From assembly GCA_937995535.1 (NCBI GenBank), contig CALKJU010000007.1, forward strand, positions 1 to 64,000: 64,000 nt of DNA, in the 5' to 3' direction. Positions 56,021 through 64,000 of this stretch are shown here, piece by piece (the first letter of the stretch is position 1; the number at the start of each line of letters is the position of its first letter). The notes under the pieces are model-generated. The model searched no databases. It was not told where the DNA came from and worked only from the letters and a program-made list of their open reading frames with translations. The position numbers and the translations under genes were made by a program. The DNA comes from an uncultured Alphaproteobacteria bacterium (GTDB lineage Bacteria; Pseudomonadota; Alphaproteobacteria; Geminicoccales; Geminicoccaceae).

Positions 56021-56849
56021 CGCGCAGGAAGACCAGGCACAACGCCGTCACCAGCACCGAGAACACCAGCATGATGGTCATCGCCTTGCTGATCTGCAGG
56101 ACGGAGAAGGCGGTGCGGTAGGCGTAGGTCTGCACGACCTCGGTGGCCAAGCGCGGGCCTCCGCCGGTCGTCCCGAAGACGATGTCGAACACCTTGAGCG
56201 TGTCGATGGTCCGGATCACGAGCACGGTGAGGAGCAGCGGGCGGAGCATCGGCAAGGTGACGTGGCGGAGGATCTGCGCACCCGTGGCGCCGTCGAGCCG
56301 CGCCGCCTCGACCGGCTCCTTGGGCAAGGACTGCAGACCGGCGAGCAGGATGATGAAGACGAAGGCGGTCTGCCACCAGGCATCGACCGCGACGATGGTC
56401 GCCATGGCGCTGTGCTCCGCGCCGAAGAAGGCGAACGGCCCGAGGCCCAGGAGCGACAGGAGCCAGTTGAACACGCCGAGGAACGCGTCGAGCAGGACCT
56501 TGGCCATGAGCGCGACGACGATGCCGGCCATCATCAGCGGCGTCAGCAGCAGCGTGCGCACGAGGCTGGCGCCGAATCCGAGCCGGTCGACGACGAGAGC
56601 GAGACCGAGGCCGAGCGCCATCTCGACCAGGGTCGCCGATGCGGCGAAGACCACGGTGTTGCGAAGAATCAGCCAGAACTCGGGGTCGGTCAGCAGCCGG
56701 ACGTAGTTGGCGAGACCGACGAAGTCGCGCTCGGTACCCCAATTCCAATTGTAGAGGCTGATCCATGCGGCCCACAGCACCGGCCAGAGCGTGGTCGCGG
56801 CGAGCACCAGCAGCATCGGCAGGAGGAGCCAACCTCCGCCCTGCCGCAC
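56001..56849 (-). CDS. Sugar ABC transporter permease (MalF-type)
   Basis: 282-residue permease, six membrane segments, EAA-type loop LPKEPVEAARLDGATGAQILRHVTLPML. GTG start 20 bp after the binding-protein stop. Forms the translocation channel with the MalG-type partner. No gene for an ATP-binding subunit lies in this cluster. Confidence 0.9.
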   Translation of the reverse strand: MRQGGGWLLLPMLLVLAATTLWPVLWAAWISLYNWNWGTERDFVGLANYVRLLTDPEFWLILRNTVVFAASATLVEMALGLGLALVVDRLGFGASLVRTLLLTPLMMAGIVVALMAKVLLDAFLGVFNWLLSLLGLGPFAFFGAEHSAMATIVAVDAWWQTAFVFIILLAGLQSLPKEPVEAARLDGATGAQILRHVTLPMLRPLLLTVLVIRTIDTLKVFDIVFGTTGGGPRLATEVVQTYAYRTAFSVLQISKAMTIMLVFSVLVTALCLVFLRVGRREA

Positions 56850-56869
56850 GACCGCCGCTCGCGCGCCGC

Positions 56870-58213
56870 TCAGCCGCGCAGCATGGCCAAGAACTTGGCC
56901 TCAAGCGCCTGGGCCGCCTGCTCGGGAGCAGTCCCGGCGTGGATCTCGTGGATCGCGCCCACGATCTCGGTGGCGAACGCCGCCCAGCCCTCGCGGAACA
57001 CGACCGAGGAGCGGGTGGTGCGCATCACCTCCTCGACGGTCGCCACGTAGTCCGGGTTGAGCGCGCTCGTGTAGTCGGGGTTGCGCCAGGTCGTGAGCCG
57101 CGCCGCGCCGCCGTGCAGCTTGCCGATCAACGGCTCGGACTCGCGGTTGGTCATGAACTGGATGAACAGCCAGCCGGCCTCGGGCTCGCGCGCATTGGCC
57201 GGGATGCCCAGACCCCACATCCAGTGGGCCGACCAGGACCGGCCGCCGGGCTCCTGCGGCGGGATCGGCGCATAGCCCGTCCTGCCCGCGACCTGCGAGG
57301 CCGACGGGTCCTCGAAGCCGGGACCGAACAGGCTGGCGTCGATGAAGAACGCCGCGCGCCCCTGCTGGAACAAGAGGCTCGCCTCCGGCCAGTCGATCGC
57401 CAGGATGTTGGGCGGGCCCGCGCGCAGCAGGCCGGCATAGTCAGCGAGCCCGCGGACGATGCGCGGGTCGGTCAGGCGAGGCCGCGACCAGTCGCCGTCG
57501 AACCAGACATTGTAGGGCGCCGGCGTCGGCTCCTCGCCCCAGGCGTTGTAGACGATCCCGGTCACCGTATCGATCGGCGTGTCCGAGCGGATACCACGCA
57601 TCACTGCACCGGCGACGCTGCCGCCGCTCCGCTCCTTGACCGTCTCGGCCGCCGCCAGCAGCTCCGGCATGGTCGCCGGCACCTTGCCGTCGAGATAGGT
57701 CGCGACGTGGTCCTTGTTGTAGAAGAGGATGTAGCACTCGAACGAGACCGGGATGCCGTAGTGCTCGGCCGCGGCCTCGCCGGGCGGGTAGGTCGTCGCG
57801 ACGAGGAAGCCCTCGGGGAAATCAGCGAGATCGTAGTCGGCGGCAGTCAGGGCCGGGTCGGCGAGGAACGGTGACAGCGGCCGGATCAGCCCCGCCTTCC
57901 ACTGGGTGAACGCCGTCGAGTCCATCGGCTGGAAATAGACGTCGGCGACCCCGTCGCGAGCCCGCAGCGCCAGCTCCATGCGGTCGAAGTAGAGGTCCTC
58001 GGCGAGTGCCTGGAGCTCGACCTTGATGCCGGTCGCGGCCTCGAACGCGGGCAGCCGCTCGCGCATCCCCTGCGCGACCGGATGCTCGGCGATCAGCACG
58101 GTGATGGTCTTCCCGGCATGGCGCTGCCACTCGACCGCGCGTGCCGGGCGCAGCCCGGCGGCGGCGCCAACTCCGACCAGCGCCCCGGTCGCCAACAGCT
58201 CGCGTCGACGCAT
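56870..58213 (-). CDS. Sugar ABC transporter substrate-binding protein
   Basis: 447-residue family 1 extracellular solute-binding protein. The leader MRRRELLATGALVGVGAAAG has an RR-x-x-L pattern suggesting Tat export, cleaved near ARA. Mature part: ITVLIAEHPVAQGMRERLPAFEAATGIKVEL, GIPVSFECYILFYNK, FFIDASLFGPGF and a C-terminal helical lobe. ATG at 58213 follows GGAGGGAGG. Lies 17 bp after a dehydrogenase gene on the same strand, implying the imported compound is a polyol or sugar for that enzyme. Confidence 0.9.
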   Translation of the reverse strand: MRRRELLATGALVGVGAAAGLRPARAVEWQRHAGKTITVLIAEHPVAQGMRERLPAFEAATGIKVELQALAEDLYFDRMELALRARDGVADVYFQPMDSTAFTQWKAGLIRPLSPFLADPALTAADYDLADFPEGFLVATTYPPGEAAAEHYGIPVSFECYILFYNKDHVATYLDGKVPATMPELLAAAETVKERSGGSVAGAVMRGIRSDTPIDTVTGIVYNAWGEEPTPAPYNVWFDGDWSRPRLTDPRIVRGLADYAGLLRAGPPNILAIDWPEASLLFQQGRAAFFIDASLFGPGFEDPSASQVAGRTGYAPIPPQEPGGRSWSAHWMWGLGIPANAREPEAGWLFIQFMTNRESEPLIGKLHGGAARLTTWRNPDYTSALNPDYVATVEEVMRTTRSSVVFREGWAAFATEIVGAIHEIHAGTAPEQAAQALEAKFLAMLRG

Positions 58214-58230
58214 GCTCGCCTCCCTCCGCG

Positions 58231-59283
58231 CTACTCCAGCACCCTGCCGTCCCACGGCCCGAACGCCGCCTCGATCCCGGCCCGCACCTCGGCGACGAAG
58301 GCATCGTCCGGCCGGGCGTCGTGGGCGATGCCGTACCAGAGCCCGGCGCGGCGGACGAACTCGGGCATGGTCTTGATGACGTGGGCGACGTCGTCCCAGG
58401 TGATGCCCATCGCCTCGGGCCGGATGTCGACGCCGACGCGGCGGATCGCCGCCAGCATCGCCTCGGCGCCCTGGCGATGCAGGAGCGAGCCGACATAGAC
58501 GCCGAGGCAGACCGGCTGGCCGTGCAGGAACGGGCGCCGGCAGTGGTGCTCCAGCGCGTAGAACAGGAAGTGATCGTAGCCCTCGATATGGCGCGGGTTC
58601 CAGCCGGCATTGTGGTAGGTCGCACCGCCATAGCGGTTCGCCTCCATCAGCACGCGGATCCCGGTCTCGTCGACCTCGCGGATATGGTCGAGATGGGCCA
58701 GGACCCCGTCGAGCACCGCCCGGGATTCGTCGACCAACCGCTGGTCATAGGGCCACTTCGGCTCGCACCGGCCGCGGTCGCGAGCGTACGCCCAGTCGAG
58801 ATGGCCGGTGTGGTAGCAGAAGATCTCGCACACGCCGGAGCGGTTGATCAGCTTCGGCGCCGATCGGACGACATCAAGGTCGACGTAGACCGCCTCGGGC
58901 ACGGCGTAGCCCAGGTAGCGCACGTCGCCGGCGACCCGCACGCCGGCGCGATGGCCGAACACCGCGTTGACCGACATCGAGGTCGGCACCTGGAACAGGG
59001 GTAGGCGGCGGCGCCAGGCGATCCATTTCGCGGTGTCGACGGCGCGGCCGCCGCCGATGCCGACGACGGCGGCTGCTGCGGGCAGATCGCGGCATGCCGC
59101 GTCGAGATCCTCGATCGCCATCGAGCCGGCGAAGTGGACGCCGGCGAGCCCGTCGTCGAACGCCTCGCGAAACCGCGGCCACAGTTCCTCCATCGTCACG
59201 ACGAGATGCGGGCGATGGACGAACGCCTTGAGCTCGCCGACGAGGTTGCGGCCGTAGACCGTGTGAAAGGTGCCCCCTGCCAT
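58231..59283 (-). CDS. Glycerol-1-phosphate dehydrogenase-like (iron-alcohol-dehydrogenase superfamily)
   Basis: 350 residues with the NAD-binding GIGGGRAVDTAKW motif, the VPTSMSVNAVFGHR loop and metal-site histidines in IEGYDHFLFYALEHH and PFLHGQPVCLG, the plan of AraM/EgsA-type sn-glycerol-1-phosphate dehydrogenases and related polyol dehydrogenases. It stands first in an operon with a sugar ABC importer, so oxidation or formation of a polyol phosphate linked to uptake is plausible; true substrate unknown. Length typical. ATG start has weak ribosome site. Confidence 0.8.
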   Translation of the reverse strand: MAGGTFHTVYGRNLVGELKAFVHRPHLVVTMEELWPRFREAFDDGLAGVHFAGSMAIEDLDAACRDLPAAAAVVGIGGGRAVDTAKWIAWRRRLPLFQVPTSMSVNAVFGHRAGVRVAGDVRYLGYAVPEAVYVDLDVVRSAPKLINRSGVCEIFCYHTGHLDWAYARDRGRCEPKWPYDQRLVDESRAVLDGVLAHLDHIREVDETGIRVLMEANRYGGATYHNAGWNPRHIEGYDHFLFYALEHHCRRPFLHGQPVCLGVYVGSLLHRQGAEAMLAAIRRVGVDIRPEAMGITWDDVAHVIKTMPEFVRRAGLWYGIAHDARPDDAFVAEVRAGIEAAFGPWDGRVLE

Positions 59284-59358
59284 CCCGCCTCGCCCGCGAC
59301 GCGATGGTCAGACTAGCCGCCCGTCCGCCCGGGCGGCAAGCCGGCCACCGCGCCCTTG

Positions 59359-59889
59359 TCAGGTCCCGCTGGGGTGTGGCGCAGCCATGAGGCGCAGCGC
59401 TGCTCGGAATGGCCCCAGGGCCAACACCGCGAGCGCGAGCTTCACCGCGAGATCGCCCAGCGCCAGAGTCACCCAGGGCAGCTCCGTACCGGCGAAGGCG
59501 AGGCTGAAGAACAGGCCCGTGTCGACGATCGAGCCGACGGTCGAGCTGACCAGCGGCGCGCGCCACCAGGAGCCCGCGCGCAGGCGCTGGAAGACGGCGA
59601 TGTCGAGGAGCTGGCCGGCGAGGAAGGCGGTACCAGAGGCCAGCGCGATCCGCGGCGTGGCGAGCCAGATCGAGAGCAGGACGGCGAGGACGAACCCGAC
59701 CAGCACGACACGGCGAGCGCGGGTCGGGCCCTGCAGCCGGGTGGTGAGGTCGGTCACGAGAAAGCTCACCGGATAGGTCAGCGCGCCCCAGGTGAGCCAG
59801 TCGTTGATGGGGAACTGCACGAGCACGTTGGAGACGGCGACGACCACCACCATCGCACCGACGGGCAGGGCGATTGAGCGTAGCGACAT
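59359..59889 (-). CDS. VUT-family (YhhQ-type) queuosine precursor transporter
   Basis: 176-residue membrane protein with six predicted segments. The motif NVLVQFPINDWLTWGALTYPVSFLVTDL is the YhhQ/VUT hallmark, followed by LAGQLLDIAVFQRLR and SSTVGSIVDTGLFF. Members import 7-deazaguanine precursors of queuosine. ATG at 59889 chosen over an extension of twelve residues. Stands alone. Confidence 0.87.
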   Translation of the reverse strand: MSLRSIALPVGAMVVVVAVSNVLVQFPINDWLTWGALTYPVSFLVTDLTTRLQGPTRARRVVLVGFVLAVLLSIWLATPRIALASGTAFLAGQLLDIAVFQRLRAGSWWRAPLVSSTVGSIVDTGLFFSLAFAGTELPWVTLALGDLAVKLALAVLALGPFRAALRLMAAPHPSGT

Positions 59890-60074
59890 CTTGCGCACCA
59901 CCGGGAGATCGACGCGGGCGAGCACCCTACACGCGGCCGCCCATCGCTATGCCCTGACAGCCGGTGGAACGCCAGCGGGAGGCGTCGAGGCGTAGTGCCG
60001 CGAATATAATCATTGACGGGTTTAAGTGGGCGGGTATGGTTAAGAATTGCAGTGAGCGCTTCAGCGGGGGGGAC

Positions 60075-61433
60075 ATGCATCGCTTGGCTAGGCGACTTCA
60101 AGGCGTTGGCTTGGCTGGCCTATGCGCTCTTGGCTTACTACCGGTTCCGGCGTCAGCATGGGCGGCGCCACTCGCACCGAGCTTCGTCCTGGTCGTCGCG
60201 GACGATCTCAGTGTCGAGCAGAGCGCGGCCCTTCAGCGCACGCGGACCCATGTCGGCGCCGCGGGGACGAGCTTCAGCCGGGCCTATGTCGAAGCACCGG
60301 TATGCGCGCCCAGCCGCGCAACGCTGCTCACTGGGCGGTTTGCGCACAATCACGGTGTCCTTTCCACGACTGGCACACGCCCACGCATGATGGCCGTGGA
60401 TCACGACACTATCGCATCGCGGCTTGCTGCGTCTGGTTATGTCACAGCGTATCTCGGGAAGTACAATAACGGATATGATTGCAGTTACGTTCCGGACGGC
60501 TGGTCGATCTGGCGTGCCTTCTGCCGCCTCACCCCGACCAAACCAGTCACTCTAATTGATGGAGTCCGCACACAGTTTCTGGGCCACTCCGACGACTGGA
60601 TGGCGCGGGAGGCCGCCACCATCATTCACCGTACACCGATCGACGTGCCGCTCTTCCTGATGGTCAGCTCCGTGCAGCCCCATACGCCGCATGATCCGCA
60701 TCGTCGCCATCGGGGATTGTTCACGGGTGCGATGGTGCCTCGGACACCGGCGTTCAACGAGCTCGACGTCAGCGATCTGCCACCGTTTCTGCAGAAGCCG
60801 CTCTTGACGCCGACACAGATCGCCACCCTCGACCTCGCCTGGGCCCGCTCACTTGAGGAGATGCAAACGATCGACGAACTTGTCGAGGGAATCTACAGCG
60901 CGCTCCGCGACAGTGGCCGCTTAGATAATACTTACCTAATCTTCACAAGTGACAACGGGGCGCACTTCGGGGAGCACCGCTTCCGGGAAGGGAAGTGGAT
61001 GCCGTGGGAGACGGACATAAGGGTTCCGTTCCTGATGCGCGGCCCCGGCGTCGACGCGGGTCGCGAAGAGGCCGCAATGATCGGTCTCGTCGACGTGGCG
61101 CCAACGCTGCTCGAGCTGGCCGGGGTTGGGGCGGAAGGGATGGACGGCGTGAGTTTTGTCGACGTCCTCAGTGGCGGGCATGGTCGGCGCAGCGCCATGC
61201 CAATCGCCTTTTGGACCGTGCAATACGCGCTGCACTGGCGGGGTGTTCGCACTGAGTCCCACACCTATGCGGAGTGGTCACCACAGACACGCGTCCTCTT
61301 CGACAACGATGCCGATCCGTATCAACTCGACAATCTCGCCTTCCTACCAGACGCTCAGGAACTCCTGGAGAAGCTCCGTGCCCAGACCATCCGTCTCTTC
61401 ACCTGCCGAGGGCCCAATGAATGTCGAGAGTAG
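60075..61433 (+). CDS. Secreted sulfatase
   Basis: 452-residue sulfatase with a signal peptide (about 1-31, hydrophobic LAGLCALGLLPVPA then SAWA). The formylglycine signature is C77-A-P-S-R (VCAPSRATLLTG); metal Asp pair is D43/D44 in VVADDLS; FTSDNGAHFGEHRF and GKWMPWETDIRVPF supply later Asp/Asn/Lys/His ligands. Removes sulfate from a sugar or aryl ester outside the cytoplasm. ATG at 60075 has a G-rich ribosome site; the upstream extension lacks a leader. Codons ending in A/T are much commoner than in the neighbours, e.g. around 60400-60480 and 60900-60950, suggesting horizontal gain. Confidence 0.88.
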   Translation: MHRLARRLQGVGLAGLCALGLLPVPASAWAAPLAPSFVLVVADDLSVEQSAALQRTRTHVGAAGTSFSRAYVEAPVCAPSRATLLTGRFAHNHGVLSTTGTRPRMMAVDHDTIASRLAASGYVTAYLGKYNNGYDCSYVPDGWSIWRAFCRLTPTKPVTLIDGVRTQFLGHSDDWMAREAATIIHRTPIDVPLFLMVSSVQPHTPHDPHRRHRGLFTGAMVPRTPAFNELDVSDLPPFLQKPLLTPTQIATLDLAWARSLEEMQTIDELVEGIYSALRDSGRLDNTYLIFTSDNGAHFGEHRFREGKWMPWETDIRVPFLMRGPGVDAGREEAAMIGLVDVAPTLLELAGVGAEGMDGVSFVDVLSGGHGRRSAMPIAFWTVQYALHWRGVRTESHTYAEWSPQTRVLFDNDADPYQLDNLAFLPDAQELLEKLRAQTIRLFTCRGPNECRE

Positions 61434-61710
61434 CGACGCGCATCTCGTCGGCACGTGCGGTCGGACTTTTGGGGCGGAGCACTCGGCCACCCCGGACGAC
61501 ATACGGGCCAGCGCCGAGACCCTGACGCCCGGGGCCTTCATCCGCCACCCGCAGCAGCCCGACTGGGGCCTGGGCCAGGTCCAGTCGATCATCGGGCATC
61601 GCGCGACGGTCGGTTTCGAGCACCGCGGCAAGGTTCTCATCGACCTCCGTGTGGTGCACCTGGAACCCGTCGCACCCGATCGCCGCCAGCCAGGCCCGCC
61701 CGCGGCGTAG
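61417..61710 (+). CDS. DUF3553 family protein
   Basis: 97 residues. The C-terminal 60 match DUF3553: LTPGAFIRHPQQPDWGLGQVQSIIGHRATVGFEHRGK (in parts), ending in L-E-P-V. Small alphaproteobacterial protein of unknown role, built like the KOW/SH3-type strand of nucleic-acid proteins. ATG at 61417 overlaps the end of the sulfatase gene by 17 bases; a later start is possible since the first ~35 residues are not conserved. Confidence 0.75.
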   Translation: MNVESSDAHLVGTCGRTFGAEHSATPDDIRASAETLTPGAFIRHPQQPDWGLGQVQSIIGHRATVGFEHRGKVLIDLRVVHLEPVAPDRRQPGPPAA

Positions 61711-61736
61711 CGCAAGGTCGAGCGGCGACTGGTCGC

Positions 61737-64000
61737 TCAGCCGGCCAGAGCCCGCTCGACGGCGGCGAGCGCCGCCGCGGCGCGGCCTCCGTCCGGGCCG
61801 CCGCCCTGGGCGAAGTCGGGACGCCCGCCGCCGCCGCTGCCTCCGAGCTCGGCCACGCCGCGGCGGAGCAGGTCCACGGCGTCGTAGCGCCCGGTCAGAT
61901 CCGGGCTCACGCCCACCACCATGGCGGCCTTGCCGTCGTTGACCGCGACCAGCGCCACGACGCCGGAGCCGATCTCCTGGCGGAGCGTGTCGACGAGGCC
62001 GCGGAGCTCACGCGGCGGCACGCCTTCGAGGCGGCGCGCGGCGAGCTGCACGTCGCCGACCCGCCGCACACCGCCGTTGGCGCTGCCGCCACCGCTCGCG
62101 AGCTTGTGGCGCAGCTCGGCCAGCTCGCGCTCGAGCCGTCGGCGCTCCTCGAGCAGCCCGAGCAGCCGCACCGGCAGCTCCGCGGGGCTCGCCTTCAGCG
62201 CGCTCGCCGCGTCGGCGAGCAGCCGCTCCTCGCGGCGGACCTCCTCGAGCGCCGCCTCCCCGGTCAGCGCCTCGATGCGGCGGACGCCCGAGGCGACCGC
62301 GGTCTCGGCGACGAGCTTGCAGAAGCCGATATCGCCGGTCCGCTGGACATGGGTACCGCCGCACAGCTCGACCGAGTAGGGCTGTCCGTCGTCGGTGGCG
62401 CCCATCGTGACGACGCGCACCTCGTCGCCATACTTCTCGCCGAACAGAGCCATCGCACCGCTGCGGATCGCCGCCTCCCGGTCCATCAGCCGCACCGCCA
62501 CTTCGCCGTTCTGGCGGACGAAGCGGTTGACCTCGTCCTCGATCACCACGAGTTCCTCGCCGGCAACCGGCCGGGTGTGGCTGAAGTCGAAGCGCAGCCG
62601 GTCGGGGGCGACAAGCGAGCCCTTCTGGGCGACGTGGCCGCCGAGATGGCGACGGAGCGCGGCGTGGAGCAGGTGCGTCGCGGAATGGGCGCGGCGCAGC
62701 CGGGCGCGGCGGACCTCGTCGACCTGCAGTTCGATCAGGGCCCCCTTGCGTAGCGGGCCGCCCTCGAGCCGTCCGACGTGGACGTGCAGGTCGCCGAAGA
62801 GCTTGCGGGTATCGCGCACCAGCATGACGACGTTGCCGCTGCGGATCGTGCCGGTGTCACCCTGCTGCCCGCCGGACTCGCCGTAGAACGGCGTCTGGTT
62901 GGCGACGAGCATCAGCTCGGCGCCGGGCTCGGCCTGCTCGACGCTCCGCCCGTCGACCACCAGCGCCACCGCCTGGCCCTCCGCGCGGGTCGTCGCGTAA
63001 CCGAGGAACTCCGTGGCGCCGACCGCCTCACGGATCTCGAACCAGACCGGCTCGACAGCCGCCGCGCCGGAGCCGCGCCAGCTCGCCCGAGCGGCCTCGC
63101 GCTGCCGCTCCATCGCCCGCTCGAAGCCCTCGACGTCGACGCCGCGGCCCTGCGCGCGCAGCGCATCCTGGGTCAGGTCGAGCGGAAAGCCGTAGGTGTC
63201 GTAGAGCCGGAACGCGGTCTCCCCGGGCAGCGACGCGCCCGGCGGCAGCTCGGCCACGGCCTCGTCCAGCAGGCGCAGGCCACGCTCCAGCGTGCGCCGG
63301 AAGTTGCTCTCCTCGAGCCGCAGCACCTCGGTGACGAGGGGCTCGGCGCGGCGCAGTTCGGGGTAAGCGTCGCCCATTTCGGCGACCAGGGTCGGCACCA
63401 TGCGCCACAGCAGCGGCTCCGCGGCCCCCAGCAGGTGGCCGTGGCGCATGCCGCGGCGCATGATCCGCCGCAGGACGTAGCCGCGTCCCTCGTTGGCCGG
63501 CATGACCCCGTCGGCGAGCAGGAAGGCGCTGGCGCGCAGGTGATCGGCGATCACCTTGTGCGACGGCCGCGCGGTGCCGGCGAACGGCGCCCCGGTCAGC
63601 TCGACGCTGCGGCCGATGAGGCGCTGGAACAGGTCGATCTCGTAATTGTCGTGCCGACCCTGGAGTACCGCCGCGATCCGCTCGATGCCCATGCCGGTGT
63701 CGATCGACGGCCGTGGCAACGGCACCCGGTCGCCCGGGGCGCGCTGCTCGTACTGCATGAAGACGAGGTTCCAGATCTCGATGAAGCGGTCGCCGTCGGC
63801 GTCGGCGCTGCCGGGTGGCCCGCCGGCGATCTCCGGACCGTGATCGTAGAAGATCTCCGAGCAGGGCCCACAGGGGCCAGTGTCACCCATCTGCCAGAAA
63901 TTGTCCGATGTCGCGATCCGGATGATCCGCGCCTCCGGCAGCCCGGCGATCTTCCGCCACAAGACGAAGGCCTCGTCGTCCTCCGAATAGACGGTGACGA
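61737..64000 (-). CDS. alaS: Alanyl-tRNA synthetase (N-terminus cut by window end)
   Basis: C-terminal ~754 residues of AlaS; the frame is open at the right edge (…[16 protein letters not shown]) and about 120 residues, including class II motif 1, lie outside. Seen: [18 protein letters not shown], motif 3 region [16 protein letters not shown], the editing domain [18 protein letters not shown] and [13 protein letters not shown] with metal H-x3-H and C-x3-H, and the C-terminal oligomerisation domain ending in the glycine-rich [14 protein letters not shown]. Charges tRNA-Ala and clears Ser/Gly mischarging. Its 3' end lies 26 bp from the DUF3553 gene stop. Confidence 0.96.
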   Translation of the reverse strand, partial: VTVYSEDDEAFVLWRKIAGLPEARIIRIATSDNFWQMGDTGPCGPCSEIFYDHGPEIAGGPPGSADADGDRFIEIWNLVFMQYEQRAPGDRVPLPRPSIDTGMGIERIAAVLQGRHDNYEIDLFQRLIGRSVELTGAPFAGTARPSHKVIADHLRASAFLLADGVMPANEGRGYVLRRIMRRGMRHGHLLGAAEPLLWRMVPTLVAEMGDAYPELRRAEPLVTEVLRLEESNFRRTLERGLRLLDEAVAELPPGASLPGETAFRLYDTYGFPLDLTQDALRAQGRGVDVEGFERAMERQREAARASWRGSGAAAVEPVWFEIREAVGATEFLGYATTRAEGQAVALVVDGRSVEQAEPGAELMLVANQTPFYGESGGQQGDTGTIRSGNVVMLVRDTRKLFGDLHVHVGRLEGGPLRKGALIELQVDEVRRARLRRAHSATHLLHAALRRHLGGHVAQKGSLVAPDRLRFDFSHTRPVAGEELVVIEDEVNRFVRQNGEVAVRLMDREAAIRSGAMALFGEKYGDEVRVVTMGATDDGQPYSVELCGGTHVQRTGDIGFCKLVAETAVASGVRRIEALTGEAALEEVRREERLLADAASALKASPAELPVRLLGLLEERRRLERELAELRHKLASGGGSANGGVRRVGDVQLAARRLEGVPPRELRGLVDTLRQEIGSGVVALVAVNDGKAAMVVGVSPDLTGRYDAVDLLRRGVAELGGSGGGGRPDFAQGGGPDGGRAAAALAAVERALAG

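Overview
The window is very GC-rich and gene-dense, with strong G/C third-position bias, many GTG/TTG starts and many ATGA/GTGA gene overlaps. Family content (GlpSTPQUV glycerol ABC transporter, NuoE-NuoF-fused NAD formate dehydrogenase, DUF3553 protein, AnmK/MurQ/NagB-II amino-sugar genes, AA_synth protein) suggests a free-living alphaproteobacterium, perhaps Rhodospirillales/Geminicoccaceae-like; the rank is inference. No rRNA, tRNA, CRISPR array or intact insertion sequence was seen.

Layout. 1-4.3 kb: end of a sugar-nucleotide epimerase, a small unknown gene, an acetate symporter operon (DUF485-actP) and a response regulator fused to an adenylate cyclase. 4.5-9 kb: cupin, TerC-family protein, and two paralogous lipoprotein hydrolases bracketing a cytochrome b561-like gene that has a perfect FNR/Anr box upstream. 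9-14.5 kb: a cell-wall amino-sugar recycling locus (anmK, nagA, gntR, murQ on minus; nagB-II on plus) with a divergent control region carrying matched promoters and repeated operator half-sites, plus what looks like the remains of a BadF-type sugar kinase. 14.5-17.7 kb: two C45-type acyltransferase/amidase paralogs flanking a nitrilase-superfamily amidase. 17.8-22.6 kb: two-subunit NAD-dependent formate dehydrogenase. 22.7-26 kb: AA_synth protein, glutathione transferase, a decayed hupE/ureJ-like gene and an AlkB-type dioxygenase.

26-34.4 kb: a complete glpR-glpD-glpSTPQUV glycerol operon (no glpK in the window) with GlpR-like boxes between glpR and glpD. 34.5-51.6 kb: a surface-glycan locus with flippase, five glycosyltransferase genes (one broken by an amber codon), sulfotransferase, asparagine-synthetase-like amidotransferase, two alkaline-phosphatase-superfamily enzymes, a Gfo/Idh dehydrogenase, two small membrane proteins and UDP-xylose synthase. 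51.6-55.2 kb: DUF3429 protein, a GNAT remnant, a truncated haemoglobin/adenylate cyclase pair and a PQQ-type sugar dehydrogenase. 55-59.3 kb: a sugar ABC importer without its ATPase plus a glycerol-1-phosphate-dehydrogenase-like enzyme. 59.4-64 kb: a YhhQ-type transporter, a compositionally different sulfatase, a DUF3553 protein and the C-terminal part of alaS, cut by the window end.

The genes read as a versatile heterotroph: acetate and glycerol import, recycling of peptidoglycan sugars to fructose 6-phosphate, formate oxidation to NADH, sugar uptake and export of a probably sulfated surface polysaccharide, with two cAMP-producing sensor proteins. Four decayed or interrupted genes stand out.
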